From contig OY744614.1 of NCBI GenBank assembly GCA_963556255.1, forward strand, positions 38,895,157-38,959,156: a DNA stretch of 64,000 bases, written 5' to 3'. A program made the translations under genes and the position numbers. Below are positions 36,131 through 47,965 of this stretch, one piece after another. Each line of letters begins with the position of its first letter. The first letter of the stretch is position 1. A model generated the notes under the pieces. It ran no database searches. It saw nothing but the letters and a program-made list of their open reading frames with translations, and had not been told where the DNA came from. The DNA is from Allolobophora icterica (taxonomy: Eukaryota; Annelida; Clitellata; Crassiclitellata; Lumbricidae).

Positions 36131-39100
36131 TTATGGTCGACAGTGTTCATGATAAGCTTCAGAAGTTCTGGAATCGTGCCACGTTGGAGGCAAATAGTTC
36201 TGAAGCATCTTTCCACACTTCTGACAAGAGGCAGAGAATAACGTCTTGTACGTGTTCAGCCATCCCTGAAAACAGATGAAACGTTGTCACAATAAAAAGA
36301 TCGAATCTGAAGAAAACACCAGGGAGTATACTACAGTGATAAAACATTTTAAAGCAACTAACATTTAACTCCTTTGAATTCTACTAGATGGAATCTGTAC
36401 CAAATTCTCCAGCAAAAATGTGTGCAAATACAAGACGCTGTTGTAGATTAAATATCTTTCTTAAATATTATGTTTCAAAGTGTTGGAAGTTTTATTTCAT
36501 AAGGCATTCTGTGCCAATTAGTCTTAGTTGTTGAGTGGCTGAGTGCTCATTGATGAGATCCTAGAGGAAGTTCAAATGTACAAAATGTCCACCAATTATT
36601 ACCAGATGCCTTCTGATTATAAGAAAGTGGAGCAGAATACACAACGCAAACACACACGAAAGAAAGCACAAATTGAAGTTCACCCCAGCCTTTTCTAATA
36701 CAAGACAAAATAATGATAAAATTTCATCATACCAGCATACTTTTTGTAGTAAGGCCAAAAAAATAATGGTGTGTTGTTTCCGGTAACGGAGTTTTAAAAA
36801 AGTGGGTAGGTAGGTAGGAAAATATTTTTTTTTTGTAAAATATTTTTATACAATGCCATTTCATAGCGACTGTATCACCTTTTTGTTTTTCTCACGTTTT
36901 GAGAACAAGAAGATGTCACTAAATAAACACCTTGCTAAAAACAGTTCCATGTTCTTTAAACTTATTTGTCAGTAAATTAAATTTTAAAAATGTTTTCTTT
37001 ATATATGCTAAAAGGCTAATATTTTCACAAGTGTAGTTCAGTGATATCGTTTTCTGGCAGCCATCAATGATAGTCTAACGTATGTTGCATGTGTATGTTG
37101 TATATATGTATATATGATGTATGTATGTATATGTGCATTTATATGTGTATTAATGTATATGTGTATGTATGCATTTATGTATGTATGTATGTTGTAAGCC
37201 TATGTATGTATGTATGTATGTATGTATGTATGTTGTATGTATATATGCATGTATATATGTAGTATGTATTTATATGTGTATAATGTATATGTATGTATGC
37301 ATTTATGTATGTATGCATTTATGTATGCATGGATGTATGTTGTATGTATGTATGTATATAAGTATGTATGTATGTACGTTTGTATGCATGTATGTTTGTA
37401 TATGTGCATTTATATGTGTATTAAATTATTAATGTATATGTGTATGTATGCATTCATGTATGTATGTTGTATGTATATTTTATGTATGTTGTATGCATAT
37501 TGTATGTATGTTGTGTGTATGTTGTATGTATGTGTATGTACGTATGTATGTATACGAGCATTTGTGTATTAATGTACATGTGTATGTATGCATTCATGTA
37601 TGCATGCATGTATGTTGTATGTATGTGTGTGCATTTATATGTGTATTAATGTATATGTGCATGTATGCATTTATGTATGTATGCATTTATGTATGCATGT
37701 ATCTATGTTGTATGTATGAATGTATGTATGTATGTATGCATACATGTATGTATGTATGTTGTATGTATGTATATTGTATGTATGTATACTCCGGTGGGCT
37801 CTCAGAATAGCGGACTCCCCGAATAGAGGGCCGGCACCGAGCAGTCGCCATTGCGACCAACTGTTCCCCATAGGCAGGGTGGTTGCTTAGGAGGCTGAGG
37901 CTGACCTTGAGGCTGGTTGCTATAAAGGAAACTTTACTCATACTATGATACGTACGATAATTAATCGTAGATGTTGATAATACATTGAATACGACGACGA
38001 TTGGATTTGGTTAATAACCCTGGCGCATAACCGTGGGAAAATCGCCGACTTTCGGGTCTATTATCTCCGCAACCCTCCCACATTTGTAAAAGCTGACCAT
38101 GGGAAACTTACAGCACATTTTTTGCTCTAATTACCCCTAGACCTGAGTCCTTCCCGTGCAGGTCTGCACATCGGGCGACGCATCTCGTTGCTCTAATTAA
38201 CGGTGCTCTTATTTACATTGAAAGATCGCTGGTTTCCCACGGTCTATAATGTCGCAATTCTGCACCTCTGGCACAGAAAATGAGGTTTCAGTTGTCGGAA
38301 AGCTGCAACTCTGACACGAAATGAGTTACTAAAAAAATTTTTTTCCCCAAAATTATCCGAGTCGCGCCAAAAAAGTGACTCGGTCGCGTTACCGGAAACA
38401 CACCATTATTTTTTTTTGGCCTAAAGGTAAAAAAGGATAAAATTCCATCATAGAAGCATACTGCCTTTTGTAACACAAGGTAAAATAAACATAAAATTTC
38501 ATCCTACCAGAAACTGTCGCAAGGTTATGTCGTTGACGGTCACTGAATAGGTAAGCGAAGCAGAACGAGCGTGCTGTGTAATCTGAAAACAGAAAATCAT
38601 CAAAAATACGAGCTTAACTTTTGGAGTTAGTTTAATTGCCTAACAAGAAAGAAGTCAATCTTGAAATTTCATGCTAAAAGTCTAAGATTTTTGGTTACAT
38701 CAGATTGGTGCCCAATTTTATTTTCTCAGTTAGTAAAATTTATAGCAGAGTCTTACCTTTTGAAAAACAAGATGTTTCGACGATGACCATAAGTCAATTC
38801 CCTAAGCAAAGGAAATACAGGTTCACATCAAAAAGTGAAGAATTGTTTCAACATTACAATCTAGTACTTTCTATAAAAAATAATTAACAAAATAATAAAT
38901 ATATCTACAGTAATAATGCATTCAAAAAAGTAATCATACCATTTAATGACTTTCATGCATTAATCATATCACTTAATGACTTGCATGCATTAATCCATAT
39001 TCGCGCCTTTGAAAATGAGGCAAAATGCAAGCATTTGGCTGCAATAGTACATCATAGAAATTGCTAACTTCACAAAATCACTCACTTTCCCATTTTCTAA

Positions 39101-42100
39101 ACTGAAGTCTTCATGGAAGGCTTTGACCACAACCCATTCTATCGCTAGACCTCGCAGTACAATAAGCGCCTTCATAGTCCTTCCCACTGTGACCTTAAAC
39201 AGTAAACACCAAGAAACTACAATACAACATTTAGCGAATCTAACACATTAACTTGTTAAAATAGCAGCATAAGCAACATCTCCCATACAGCATAGTGGAA
39301 CACAGGACAAGTGCTGCTTTCTAAGGTTCCTTGAACCAACAGTCATCCTGAGAAATTGGCTACTGCATCATAGGTAGGGTTGCCAGACATCCGGCAAAAG
39401 GAGGACATGTCCTCCTTTTGGCCTCGTGTCCGATAGGCAAAGCTAAAAACCTAGAAAATGTCCGGCTTTTTTGCATGTTTGTTGTGTTGGCTATTGGTTA
39501 TTATTTCATGGCCGTGTTTAACAATTTTACACATGCATGTTATCCCTAATTTCCCCTAACTAATCTACTTACTTATTTATTTTTTATTGCAGCTCTATTT
39601 TGCAGACGTTTCTAGTCCATGATCTGAATAATGTTACAATGTATCTATGGTCAAAGCGCAAATTTTATTTTCGGTTTCTTGGTTATTTAGGAGAACCCCT
39701 GATTTTGTGACCGATGAAGTTGCTGTATTTTCTAAGATGGTAGTTACACACAGAAGTCTTATCAAAGCTTTTGTTGCAGTTTGCACCTACATGTCAACTT
39801 TAGGAAAGATTACAAATTTACAGTTCATAAATGGAAATATTATTACAGATTTACATACTTGGATTACAGCTGGATTACCAGCTGGATGAGATAACTGAAT
39901 ATTCATATCTGGAAAGTAGCGACCGCACTGCTGAACTATTGCGTCAATACTTCTAAAATAAAAAAATATATATAAATGAAACTCTGATCAACTTAAAAAT
40001 GCTTCCATCTAGCAAAAGAGGTTTTTACTGTATATATCAACAAAAGGTGCACTCTCTATCCACAGTCACCAGGCTCATCTAGTGGAAGTTTAAAGATACG
40101 ATGTACCTGCGATTCAGAAAATCAGTGAACCAACAGCTACATCAATTCCATATGAATTATACTATTTTCATGAGAGAATATTTCTCAGACCAGAATGCAG
40201 AAAATGTGACCTGCCACAAGAGACAAAACAACGCAACCACAAATGTGAAGTTAAATAAACTACACTTCAACAAAGAGCTGCACTAGTTTCTCAGTTGCTT
40301 TTAGTACACTCTCGCCATTAAAGTGTTACGCAGAAAGCTTCAAGTTTTCCAAAACTACCAGAACTGCCATGACCAAGTGAAAAATGCACCATCTGCAGAC
40401 ATTCAAATCACAGTTTACGACCTATTTTTTTAAAGTATCATATAACTGTTGTTGACTCTTTTAACTCATGTACAGCGCCATTTTCTTCGGCTGTGCTACG
40501 GCACTATATAAATTGTCTTTATTATTATCATCATTGCTAATATACACTGGAACCTATGAAGCAATGCTGTTGTGTAGAACCTTATCAAGTTCCATACTAT
40601 AGTAACTCTGTCATATGATGACGTCAAATTTTGAAGCAGAGTTAAAGAAGGAATCACATTATGAAAATGTGAATTCTGAATTTCTCATATTGTAAACAGG
40701 TTATCATGTAACTACCACACTGATTCAACACTGAATTTATGGACTGATAATATAAAATGATTCAATGCATCTCTTCCACATCTTCTTCCTGTTCTCTACC
40801 CTTAGACAGGTTCAGACGTCCAGTAGGACCACTCCTCTCGATGTTGGGCTTCCTCCAGTTTACTGTATCCATCCGTCATCATCCAGTCCAGCAGCATCCG
40901 TCTAGGTCTTCCTCTTGTTCCATTTTACTCCATTTTTCCTTTTATGATAGTTCTCAGTAGGGAATCCCCTCTCAGTATGAGACCAATACACTTCCTCTGT
41001 CTTTCTGTGACAGTAGCCATAAGAGATCATTCTTATTCCACCTTATACAGCATCCCTTCATTTGTTTTATGCTCAGTCCAGCTAACCTTTCCATCCTTTA
41101 CCAGACCCACTCCCAATCCAGCAGAAGTCGTGGAGCGTGGTGGCTCAGTGGTAAGTTCGGCGCCTTGTGACCGGAGGGTTGCAGGTTCGAATCCCACTCT
41201 AGCCGCTGCGTACGGACCTTGGGCAAGTCCTTCACTCGCAATTGCTTGTGGCGCTTCGGCGTCAAAATTCCGACACAGTATCAAATGCTGTAGTCGGGAG
41301 CGCCTCTGAGTAGTAGTAGACTTCGAGAGGCGCTATAGAAATATCCGGAATAAATAAAATAAATAAGTCACTGAACAGGGCACAGAAAGTCAGTGAATCA
41401 CAGGAATCAGAGGTACTTACTGTGGTGGTACTGAACAAACCACGCTCATTGGCCTCTTTGTTCTTTTTGCACTCGGTACTCCGAACATCATTGATCGTTT
41501 TGGCAAGTTGCTGTGCAACATTGGTACTGCGAGGGTCGCATGATTCTGCGTCTGCAAGAAAAAGTGATTGTAAAAGGACATCTTAATTTTCATAATCAGA
41601 CTATTAAGCCAATAAAATGCTTCATTTATACACTGGGTGTAATCTAATGATTTCTATGTACAGAGCCATTACCATAATGCAAGAGAAATCAATTCAATCA
41701 ATCAATCAATTTTTTTTATTACTAATTATACATTATATATGTAATGTAATCACTGATTTATATAGCACCTTTTCAAGAGAAACTCACCAGAGGCGCTACT
41801 GACCTGACGATGGAAAACCATGATCGAACAAAATGGTTTTCAAGCACTTATGGAATAGAGGCAAAGAAAGACCAAGAAGCTCATGTCATAAGCTCATTGT
41901 GGGGCGTGGTGGCTCAGTGGTAAGTTCGGCGCCTTGTGACCGGAGGGTTGCAGGTTCGAATCCCACTCTAGCCGCTGCGTACGGACCTTGGGCAAGTCCT
42001 TCACTCGCAATTGCTCGTGGCGCTTCGGCGTGAAAATTCTGGCACAGTATCAAATGCTGTAGTCGGGAGCGCCTCTGAGTAGTAGTTGACTTCGAGAGGC

Positions 42101-44325
42101 GCTATAGAAATATCCGGAATAAATAAATAAATAAACAAGATGCTAAGTAACCTATTCCATATGGTGTAGTATTTGAGGGCAAGAGAGGTAAGAGGAATGG
42201 AGGAATCGGAATAGGTCATAGGAAAAGGAGTGTTCAGTTTTAAGTGAAAGACCTGCAGTTTTGGTGAGTTTGTAGGTACGATCAAACAATTGTCATAATT
42301 CTGGCAGAAGCCTTTTCCAGAGGGGTAGAGCAGCAATGGCTAGGAACTTTGTAGGAAGCCATTTAGCAATGGGCTATGAAGCTTGTCGCAATTTTTGTGC
42401 TGTGTCCCCTTCTGCTCAAATTTCTACGGGCATCCATGATTGATGGTACTTCATATGAAACTGTGATAGTGCCTCTTCAACAGAAACTCACCAGTTATAA
42501 CCCAATGGAGAAGTCCTGTTAAAATCCAGGGGATAAGGGACATTAAATGTCAGGCTAAGCTGAGTAAATATACAGACACAGAAGATCCTCATTGTACAAA
42601 CGTCTTTGTGAGGCACAACCAAGAAATAATGTGTTTTGTTGGAATCTTCATGATAATTATAGGTAACGAGGACATTTGAAGAGCTCGAACCACCATAAGT
42701 TTGGGCCACAATGCGAGTGTTACAGGGCTTGTTTCTTGGACCTTGGAGAACTACACAAGAGGAATTATAGTGAGTGTCGTCGACAAGCAATGCATCAGTC
42801 ATCAACTGCACACTGATGACATTGTACTGCACACTTGCACGGAAAATGTGCCAAATTCTGTCACCTCCACCAACACTCAATTCTGAACTACATGAAGATT
42901 AGCTGAACCCATCAAAAACCAATCAATTCTCCTGTGGCACCATACATCTAGCTGGTCAGGAAATGCTCGTATATATGCGCAAGTCTGTATACACATCTGG
43001 TAAAGTCTCCTTTTGGTTTTAAAAACAAGCTTCAGGACAATATATGCAGAGTTGCACAAATATTACATGTAGTATTCTCAGTAGGCAATCATACATACAC
43101 GTGTTAAAAAGAGGATCTGGCTTTTGGCTTCAAAATAACAAAAGGCAAGCTCTAGAATATTTCTTCAAAATTATGATATACATAAATATGGCAGGACATC
43201 TATTAACACTCACATAATATATCATTTACCACAAAACTAATTTCATAAAAACTCACAAACACAAAACTGTATGTGTCAACAAAAGTAAAGTGCCGCCTTA
43301 AATGTATGAATGTTCGCCTACCTTTGAGGACCATTTGTAAGTCTTGGTAATCTCGTGGTAATATGGTGTTTTGTCGAGGAATGGATCAAGTGTCATATGT
43401 CCAGGAGTAGACAGAGTAAATGGTAACGGTGGGCTCTGTACGGTACTTGCCACTTTTTCAAGCAACCTAAAACATAAACACACCCAGACTGCATTAGTTT
43501 GCCCTTCCTATTAAAAATAATAGAACTTTCTGGCCCAGATGATGTATGAAAACAGTTATTAGAAAGACAGGAACATTCTGGCTTGTATGACGTTTAAAAA
43601 AAACGCGTGAGATAATGGGAACTTGCTTGAATAAACGAAAATATATATCTATAAATTATATAATTTATATATATACACTCAAGTATGTAACGTCTCCAGA
43701 TAAGGATTGTGGCTGAGTTGTCTTTCATACAAATCATTGAAAAACGTGGCTAAAGCCAGCGGACTTCCAACTCATATCACCAATAACTATACAGCTAGAT
43801 GGTAGAAATCGATAATGTGCAACCACCTTCCATAATCTCATTGCACCTTGCAACTCTGCAGACTTGAAACAGCAATTGTTGGATGAAAATTTCGGCCACT
43901 GTGAGGTATACAAAGGGCAACTACCCTTTAGTTTCCAAACTGTACCAACACGAAAGCAAGACTGAACTATGTCGTTAGATATGCTTAAGTGTTAAAGTCG
44001 CATCACTTTAGGAATAACATACAAAAAGAACAAATTAAAAATTAAAATATTTAATATCAGTAATCAAATAACGTAGCTGCGATAGCGTTGAGATAGAAAG
44101 TAAATTGAGCGATAATATCACTTACTCGACATCTGTATTTACGGCTGTCAAACATTCTCTCAAATCAGATAAATAAACTTTATCTTTCTCAGTTGAAGCC
44201 TCGTCGACTTTTAATCCACTACTAAGTTTGTCGAACACAGCAGACACACTCGCGCGAAGTTCCTGAGTACACCTTAGAGCTTTTAACAAATTTTCTACAC
44301 CTCCGCTGCCTTCGTTCGTCGCCAT
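36131..44325 (-). CDS. MED27: MED27 (Mediator subunit 27), complete, 8 exons, 310 aa
   Basis: MED27 is a Mediator subunit of the upper tail region that relays activator signals to RNA polymerase II. Exons are 44126-44325, 43322-43466, 41421-41551, 39859-39952, 39086-39193, 38757-38801, 38508-38582 and 36131-36265. Every junction is GT/AG and the 933 nt keep frame. Conserved blocks in order are RASVSAVFDKL, LDPFLDKTPYY and YKWSSK, a basic linker with PSAKRTKRP, YFPDMNIQLSHP, VTVGRTMKALIVLRGL, IDLWSSSKHLVFQK, then the C-terminal zinc-binding-like segment CQKCGKMLQNYLPPTWHD and YHEHC. Length is essentially that of human MED27 (311 aa). Introns carry two adjacent SINEs, a LINE scrap and, in intron 7, a Harbinger-like element. 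An ATTAAA (36125-36130, minus strand) directly follows the stop. Upstream lie a hairpin cluster (44437-44502) and a hAT-like element, both within 200 bp of the start codon. Confidence 0.95.
36753..38421. mobile_element. PIF/Harbinger-like element in MED27 intron 7, 1669 bp
   Basis: The ends GGCCAAAAAAATAATGGTGTG and the inverted copy continue to ccggtaac, about 37 bp with small gaps. TAA flanks both sides (36750-36752 and 38422-38424), as expected of the superfamily. The interior is dominated by an (ATGT)n array and has no transposase. It split a tandem repeat of the intron start, which confirms the boundaries. Confidence 0.65.
37083..37793 (+). repeat. (ATGT)n microsatellite, about 700 bp, imperfect
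   Basis: A long run of tatg/tgta words with occasional tgttg and tgcatt variants. Met/Tyr/Cys/Val-rich frames on both strands are artefacts of the repeat. It lies inside the Harbinger-like element. Confidence 0.95.
40757..41040 (-). pseudogene. Decayed LINE reverse transcriptase tail
   Basis: Minus-strand frames spell GTRGRPRRMLLDWM and KLEEAQHREEW, the usual C-terminal signature of endonuclease/RT LINEs (R-G-R-P-R-R ... D-R/H-R-E-x-W). Broken by frameshifts. In MED27 intron 3, just before a SINE B copy. Confidence 0.6.
41133..41368 (+). mobile_element. SINE family B copy in MED27 intron 3
   Basis: gcgtggtggctcagtgg, ggttcgaatcccactctagc and the tail gaggcgctatagaaatatccgg followed by aataaataaa. 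About 765 bp from a second copy in the same orientation on the other side of MED27 exon 3. Confidence 0.9.
41901..42137 (+). mobile_element. SINE family B copy in MED27 intron 2
   Basis: Almost the same as the copy at 41133 across about 230 bp, ending in a taaataaataaac tail. High similarity implies recent activity of this family. Confidence 0.9.
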
Positions 44326-44436
44326 TTTGTAACAAGAATCATAGATTTAAGCTTTCAACCGGTTCTGGCGCAAACGATTATTTCCCATTCACTTCTTTTG
44401 TTTTATTAATTCAAACAGACAAACGCAGTAAGATCA

Positions 44437-44502
44437 AAGATCTTAGAGTCGTAGAATACGACTCTAAGATCTTAGAGTCGTAGTCTACGACTCTAAGATC
44501 TT
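44437..44502. repeat. Cluster of perfect palindromes upstream of MED27
   Basis: The word cttagagtcgta alternates with its inverse tacgactctaag four times around gatc cores, so two near-perfect hairpins of about 32 bp overlap. It begins 112 bp upstream of the MED27 ATG. Confidence 0.85.
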
Positions 44503-44522
44503 TGGTAAGATTACATTGAGAC

Positions 44523-45416
44523 CAGTCTTGTTGTCCTCGAGACCAAGGTCTTGGTCTCGAGTGCACTCGAGTTCGTTTTTAAAAGTCTTGGTCTTGGTCT
44601 TGGTCTTGAGACCAAAGGTCTTGGTCTTGGTCTTGAGGTTCAAGGTCTTGGTCTTGGTCTTGGTGTTCAAAGTATTGGTCTTGGTTTTGCAAGACCAAGG
44701 CCAAGACTTTTGTTAATATGAACAGTCATTAATTTTAACAAACGGCAAGAATTTTAAAAATTTATCCAATAATTACTCTTACAGTTATTGCTTTAGTATT
44801 AACACGGTGTGAATAAGGCTTCACTGTTGTTTTGGAAAATTATTTTGACTTCCGGTTATTTAACATGGAATGATTTAAAAACAGACTCATGATTAATTTG
44901 TACATTTACATCCGGTTCTTGAAAAGCTGCTTTGTGTGCTAGCGATTTCAGCACTTGTAGACCGTGTTTTTTCACATGGCAGAATTTTTATGAGACCCCA
45001 CAGGTCACATCTTGGTCAGAAAATTCTGAGTAAATTGGTTTTTATAAAATTCAACAGGCATTTGGAATGACATTTCGCATGAAGGACTTTTGAAAATACG
45101 AATTCGGAATTCTCTGCAGTCTGCATTTAGACTTGTTTAGCTTGAATAAAAGAAAAAACTCATGTTTTCATTAAAATAATGAGTAGTCCGACTGGACAAT
45201 TTTTTAGTAAGGAATAGAAGTCTGGATATGACTGTGATTTTTTAGGTCTTGGTCTCGGTCCTGGTCTTGAGGTTCAAGGTCTTGGTCTTGGTCTTGGTCT
45301 TGAGGTTCAAGGTCTTGGTCTTGAGGTTCAAGGTCTTGGTCTTGGTCTTGGTTTTGGTCTTGAGGTTCAAGGTCTTGGTCTTGGTCTTGAGGTTTAAGGT
45401 CTTGACAACAAGACTG
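44523..45416. mobile_element. hAT-like element built of ggtcttggtctt minisatellite, 894 bp
   Basis: Ends CAGTCTTGTTGTC (left) and inverted GACAACAAGACTG (right), flanked by the perfect 8-bp duplication attgagac (44515-44522 and 45417-45424). Just inside each end lie arrays of ggtcttg/caagacc units (about 44540-44710 and 45243-45412). The centre is plain AT-rich DNA. The Lys/Thr- or Gln/Asp-repeat frames across the arrays are not genes. Confidence 0.8.
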
Positions 45417-45723
45417 ATTGAGACATGACAGCACAATTATCAATATCTTAACTTAACACACGTTATGGCAGCGATACAAAGCGCCCGCCCGAGGGGGTTG
45501 CTGGAATAGAACCGCGTACTGCTGCTCTCCAGACTGCTGCTCTCCTGGTCACGAGTGTCACCATTACTCTATCCCCCTCTCTCTATGCCTGTAACGACTT
45601 CTGACTCGCTGCCTCGCTTTCTGACTCCTGCCTTGCCGACTCCGACTTCTGAATCGCTGCCTCGCCTTCTGACTCCAGTCTCGCCTCCTGTTTTGACTCG
45701 TTATGACTATATAGGCCTAATTT

Positions 45724-45891
45724 CAGGGGCGCCCGCAGGCTTAAAATATTGGACGTACTGCCATCCCTACTCCGATCTACTCCGCTTATAGTCATACACT
45801 GAAAATGACACAGGGTGACTGCTCCTTGTGTGAAATTGATTTGGTGGGTGGACACACGTGCGTCTAGTGCGTCCGCCTGCGGGCGCCTCTG
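45724..45891. mobile_element. Short hAT-like MITE, 168 bp
   Basis: Ends CAGGGGCGCCCGCAGGC and inverted GCCTGCGGGCGCCTCTG with one mismatch over 17 bp; flanks cctaattt / tataattt share six of eight bases. No coding content. Confidence 0.65.
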
Positions 45892-46211
45892 TATAATTTC
45901 ATTTATTATAAATCAAAGTTGACAAACAGCAACTTCTTACAGAAAGAGTATGCTACAGTAAAAAAAACATTAGTCTAGATTAGTCTACAAAAGGTAGAAT
46001 AGACCTACTATTTAGTTTTGACTCCTTGTGTTCAGTGGGCAGGGCCGCAGAGGCGTAACTTTGGTCTAAAAAGTGAGGGGTACCAATTTCTTACATACAC
46101 GAAGCCGGGATGATAAAATATTGATTGGCATTGTTCAAAAAGCGAGGGTACGGTACCCGGCCCCCAGTCCAAAAAGTGGGGGTACGGGTACCCCTCGTAC
46201 CTCCCACAAAT

Positions 46212-46375
46212 TACGCCTATGTCCATGGGTTATTCGGGCCTGTTTTGATCTGTTTTGACTCGTTGTGACTCGCTTTGACTTATTGTACCCCTTGGATTGC
46301 TCGGGCCTGTTTGTGACTCGTTTGGACTCCCTTTGCTCATTGGATTATTCGGGCCTGTCTTGTTTGACTTGCCGG
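46212..46375 (+). repeat. Degenerate tandem repeat, about 3 units
   Basis: The word ttattcgggcctgt (or tgctcgggcctgt) recurs three times about 70 bp apart with gactcgtt words between. It lies shortly before the piggyBac-like element. Confidence 0.65.
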
Positions 46376-46597
46376 AACCAAACAGACTATAGTAGACTAG
46401 TAGTTGAATCTCTCGGGCGGGATTAGGCATCCTGGTAAAAGCAACGAAACCCCAGCTTCGCAATTGTAGTATTAGTGCCTAGTGGAAGACGACCCAGAAA
46501 CAGTCCAGAACGCTCTCGCCCGCGCAGTCCCAAACTCCCAAACACCACCACATGACCTCTGATCTCACTGAAGTCACTTCTAAGTTCATTGGCTTAA

Positions 46598-47578
46598 CTC
46601 ATTCCCGCCCAAATTGTTTTTCCGAAAATGTGTAAATTGATAGTACACACGGTAGAACGACAACAGCACTATAAGGATTACTGTTAAGTATCATAAAATA
46701 TATATTTTCTAAATCAACAGACTTCTTGCTATAAAATATATATCTTATTGTGAACAAAAGCTAATTTATATAGCACCCTTGTATTGCTAAATGATGGTTA
46801 TTGCATTCCTCGTAGAGGTTAGGCCTACAGTTGCAGTGTCTTTATATCTGCCAGTCTCTGAATTTTTATACTTGGGACAGACACCGCACCTATGTGTGAC
46901 ATGTGAGCTTGATGAAAAATTGCTTGCCAAGTAGCCTAGCTAGCTGGGTACGGAAGGTGTAGGCCTATATATTAGAACCTGGTGCAACTGCAACGTCAGG
47001 TGGGTTTTCATGCTATGTAATCAACTTGGCACTGAGCCTACGTATGGTACAATCTGAAAACCTCATCATCTAAAATGTAATATCCTTTCTGGTAATGCTT
47101 TTGAGAGTTCCATTGGTTATCGTAGCTGCTGTTCTCTGGTTCAGTGATGATCTGCTGATGATCATCTCGTTGACCTTGACCATGACTTGGACGGCTAATA
47201 ATTCCACCATTGATGCTGACTTCGACTAGTATGAAACTTCAGCACACGCAGAATTTACTCTCCATCAAGCACATGCCTTATTCCATACAGTGTGTTCACC
47301 GCCGACCTCAAATACGTCAATAATTTTTCCAATAGAAGACGAAAACTAATCGTTTGTATTGTCAAAATGGCGCCTTAAAACCGCCGATATCTATATGCAT
47401 TTTTCCTTCACTTTAGGGTCTTTCCCCCCAGAAAAACATCAAAATCCAGCAAAAAAATTAACGCCAAAATGTAAACAAATCTTCCGTAGACATCTCTGGT
47501 GCTATTTGGAAGTATGATTTCATTCTGCTATAATTAATTTGTAGTCTAATTCAATCCCTCCCATTGGGCGGGAATGAG
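46598..47578. mobile_element. PiggyBac-like non-autonomous element, 981 bp
   Basis: TTAA flanks both ends (46594-46597 and 47579-47582). The ends are CTCATTCCCGCCCAA and its inverted copy TTGGGCGGGAATGAG, 15 bp perfect. TTAA duplication is the mark of piggyBac. No transposase frame is present inside. Confidence 0.75.
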
Positions 47579-47677
47579 TTAAAGTCCCTCAGCGCATCCA
47601 TTCCAAAATTGTATCACTTAGCCTACGTATACTGTATAAGTCTTACAGCGCCTTCAAACCCAAACCGGTTTACATCG

Positions 47678-47965
47678 ATAAGGGCGCGCACAAAAGGGCG
47701 CGACACAAAAGAGCGCGCACACAAGGGCGCTGTCAAATAACATCGCAGGTTAACAAGAGCGTGTTGTAATATGAGCGCGCGCTAATAAAGGCGTGTGCAA
47801 CTAAGGTCGCCGTTTAATAAATCCACGTGTACGAAAGCATACATAGGGCCTAAATACTAACATCATACAGTAGGCTAATACTAACATATTTTGATCGCTA
47901 ATACAGGCCGGTGTAAATAAAATCACCGTTTAGAATCCCTGTCTATGGAATAAAACTCTTATTAT
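47678..47965 (+). repeat. MULE left terminal inverted repeat
   Basis: It pairs, inverted, with 55090-55329. The outer 150 bp are a run of agggcgcg-like units separated by acaaa-type spacers. The inner part (atactaacat, atcgctaata, gccgtttaga-like words) also recurs in the right copy. Divergence between the two is visible, so the insertion is not recent. Confidence 0.8.

Noticed and set aside
39377..39480. agggttgccagacatccgg as one end of a hAT-like element in MED27 intron 4-5
   Set aside because: The word is end-like, but no inverted partner or duplication was found nearby.
41133..41205. tRNA-like sequence with good box A and box B
   Set aside because: Repeated three times in the window with a shared non-tRNA body and AT-rich tail, so it is a SINE head and not a tRNA gene.
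42488..42880. 130-codon minus-strand frame in MED27 intron 2
   Set aside because: No family recognised, no splice context that fits MED27, and surrounding DNA is repeat-rich; probably chance.
46047..46206. MITE with cagaggcgtaa / ttacgcctatg ends
   Set aside because: The ends are similar but the flanks do not share a duplication, so the borders are not supported.
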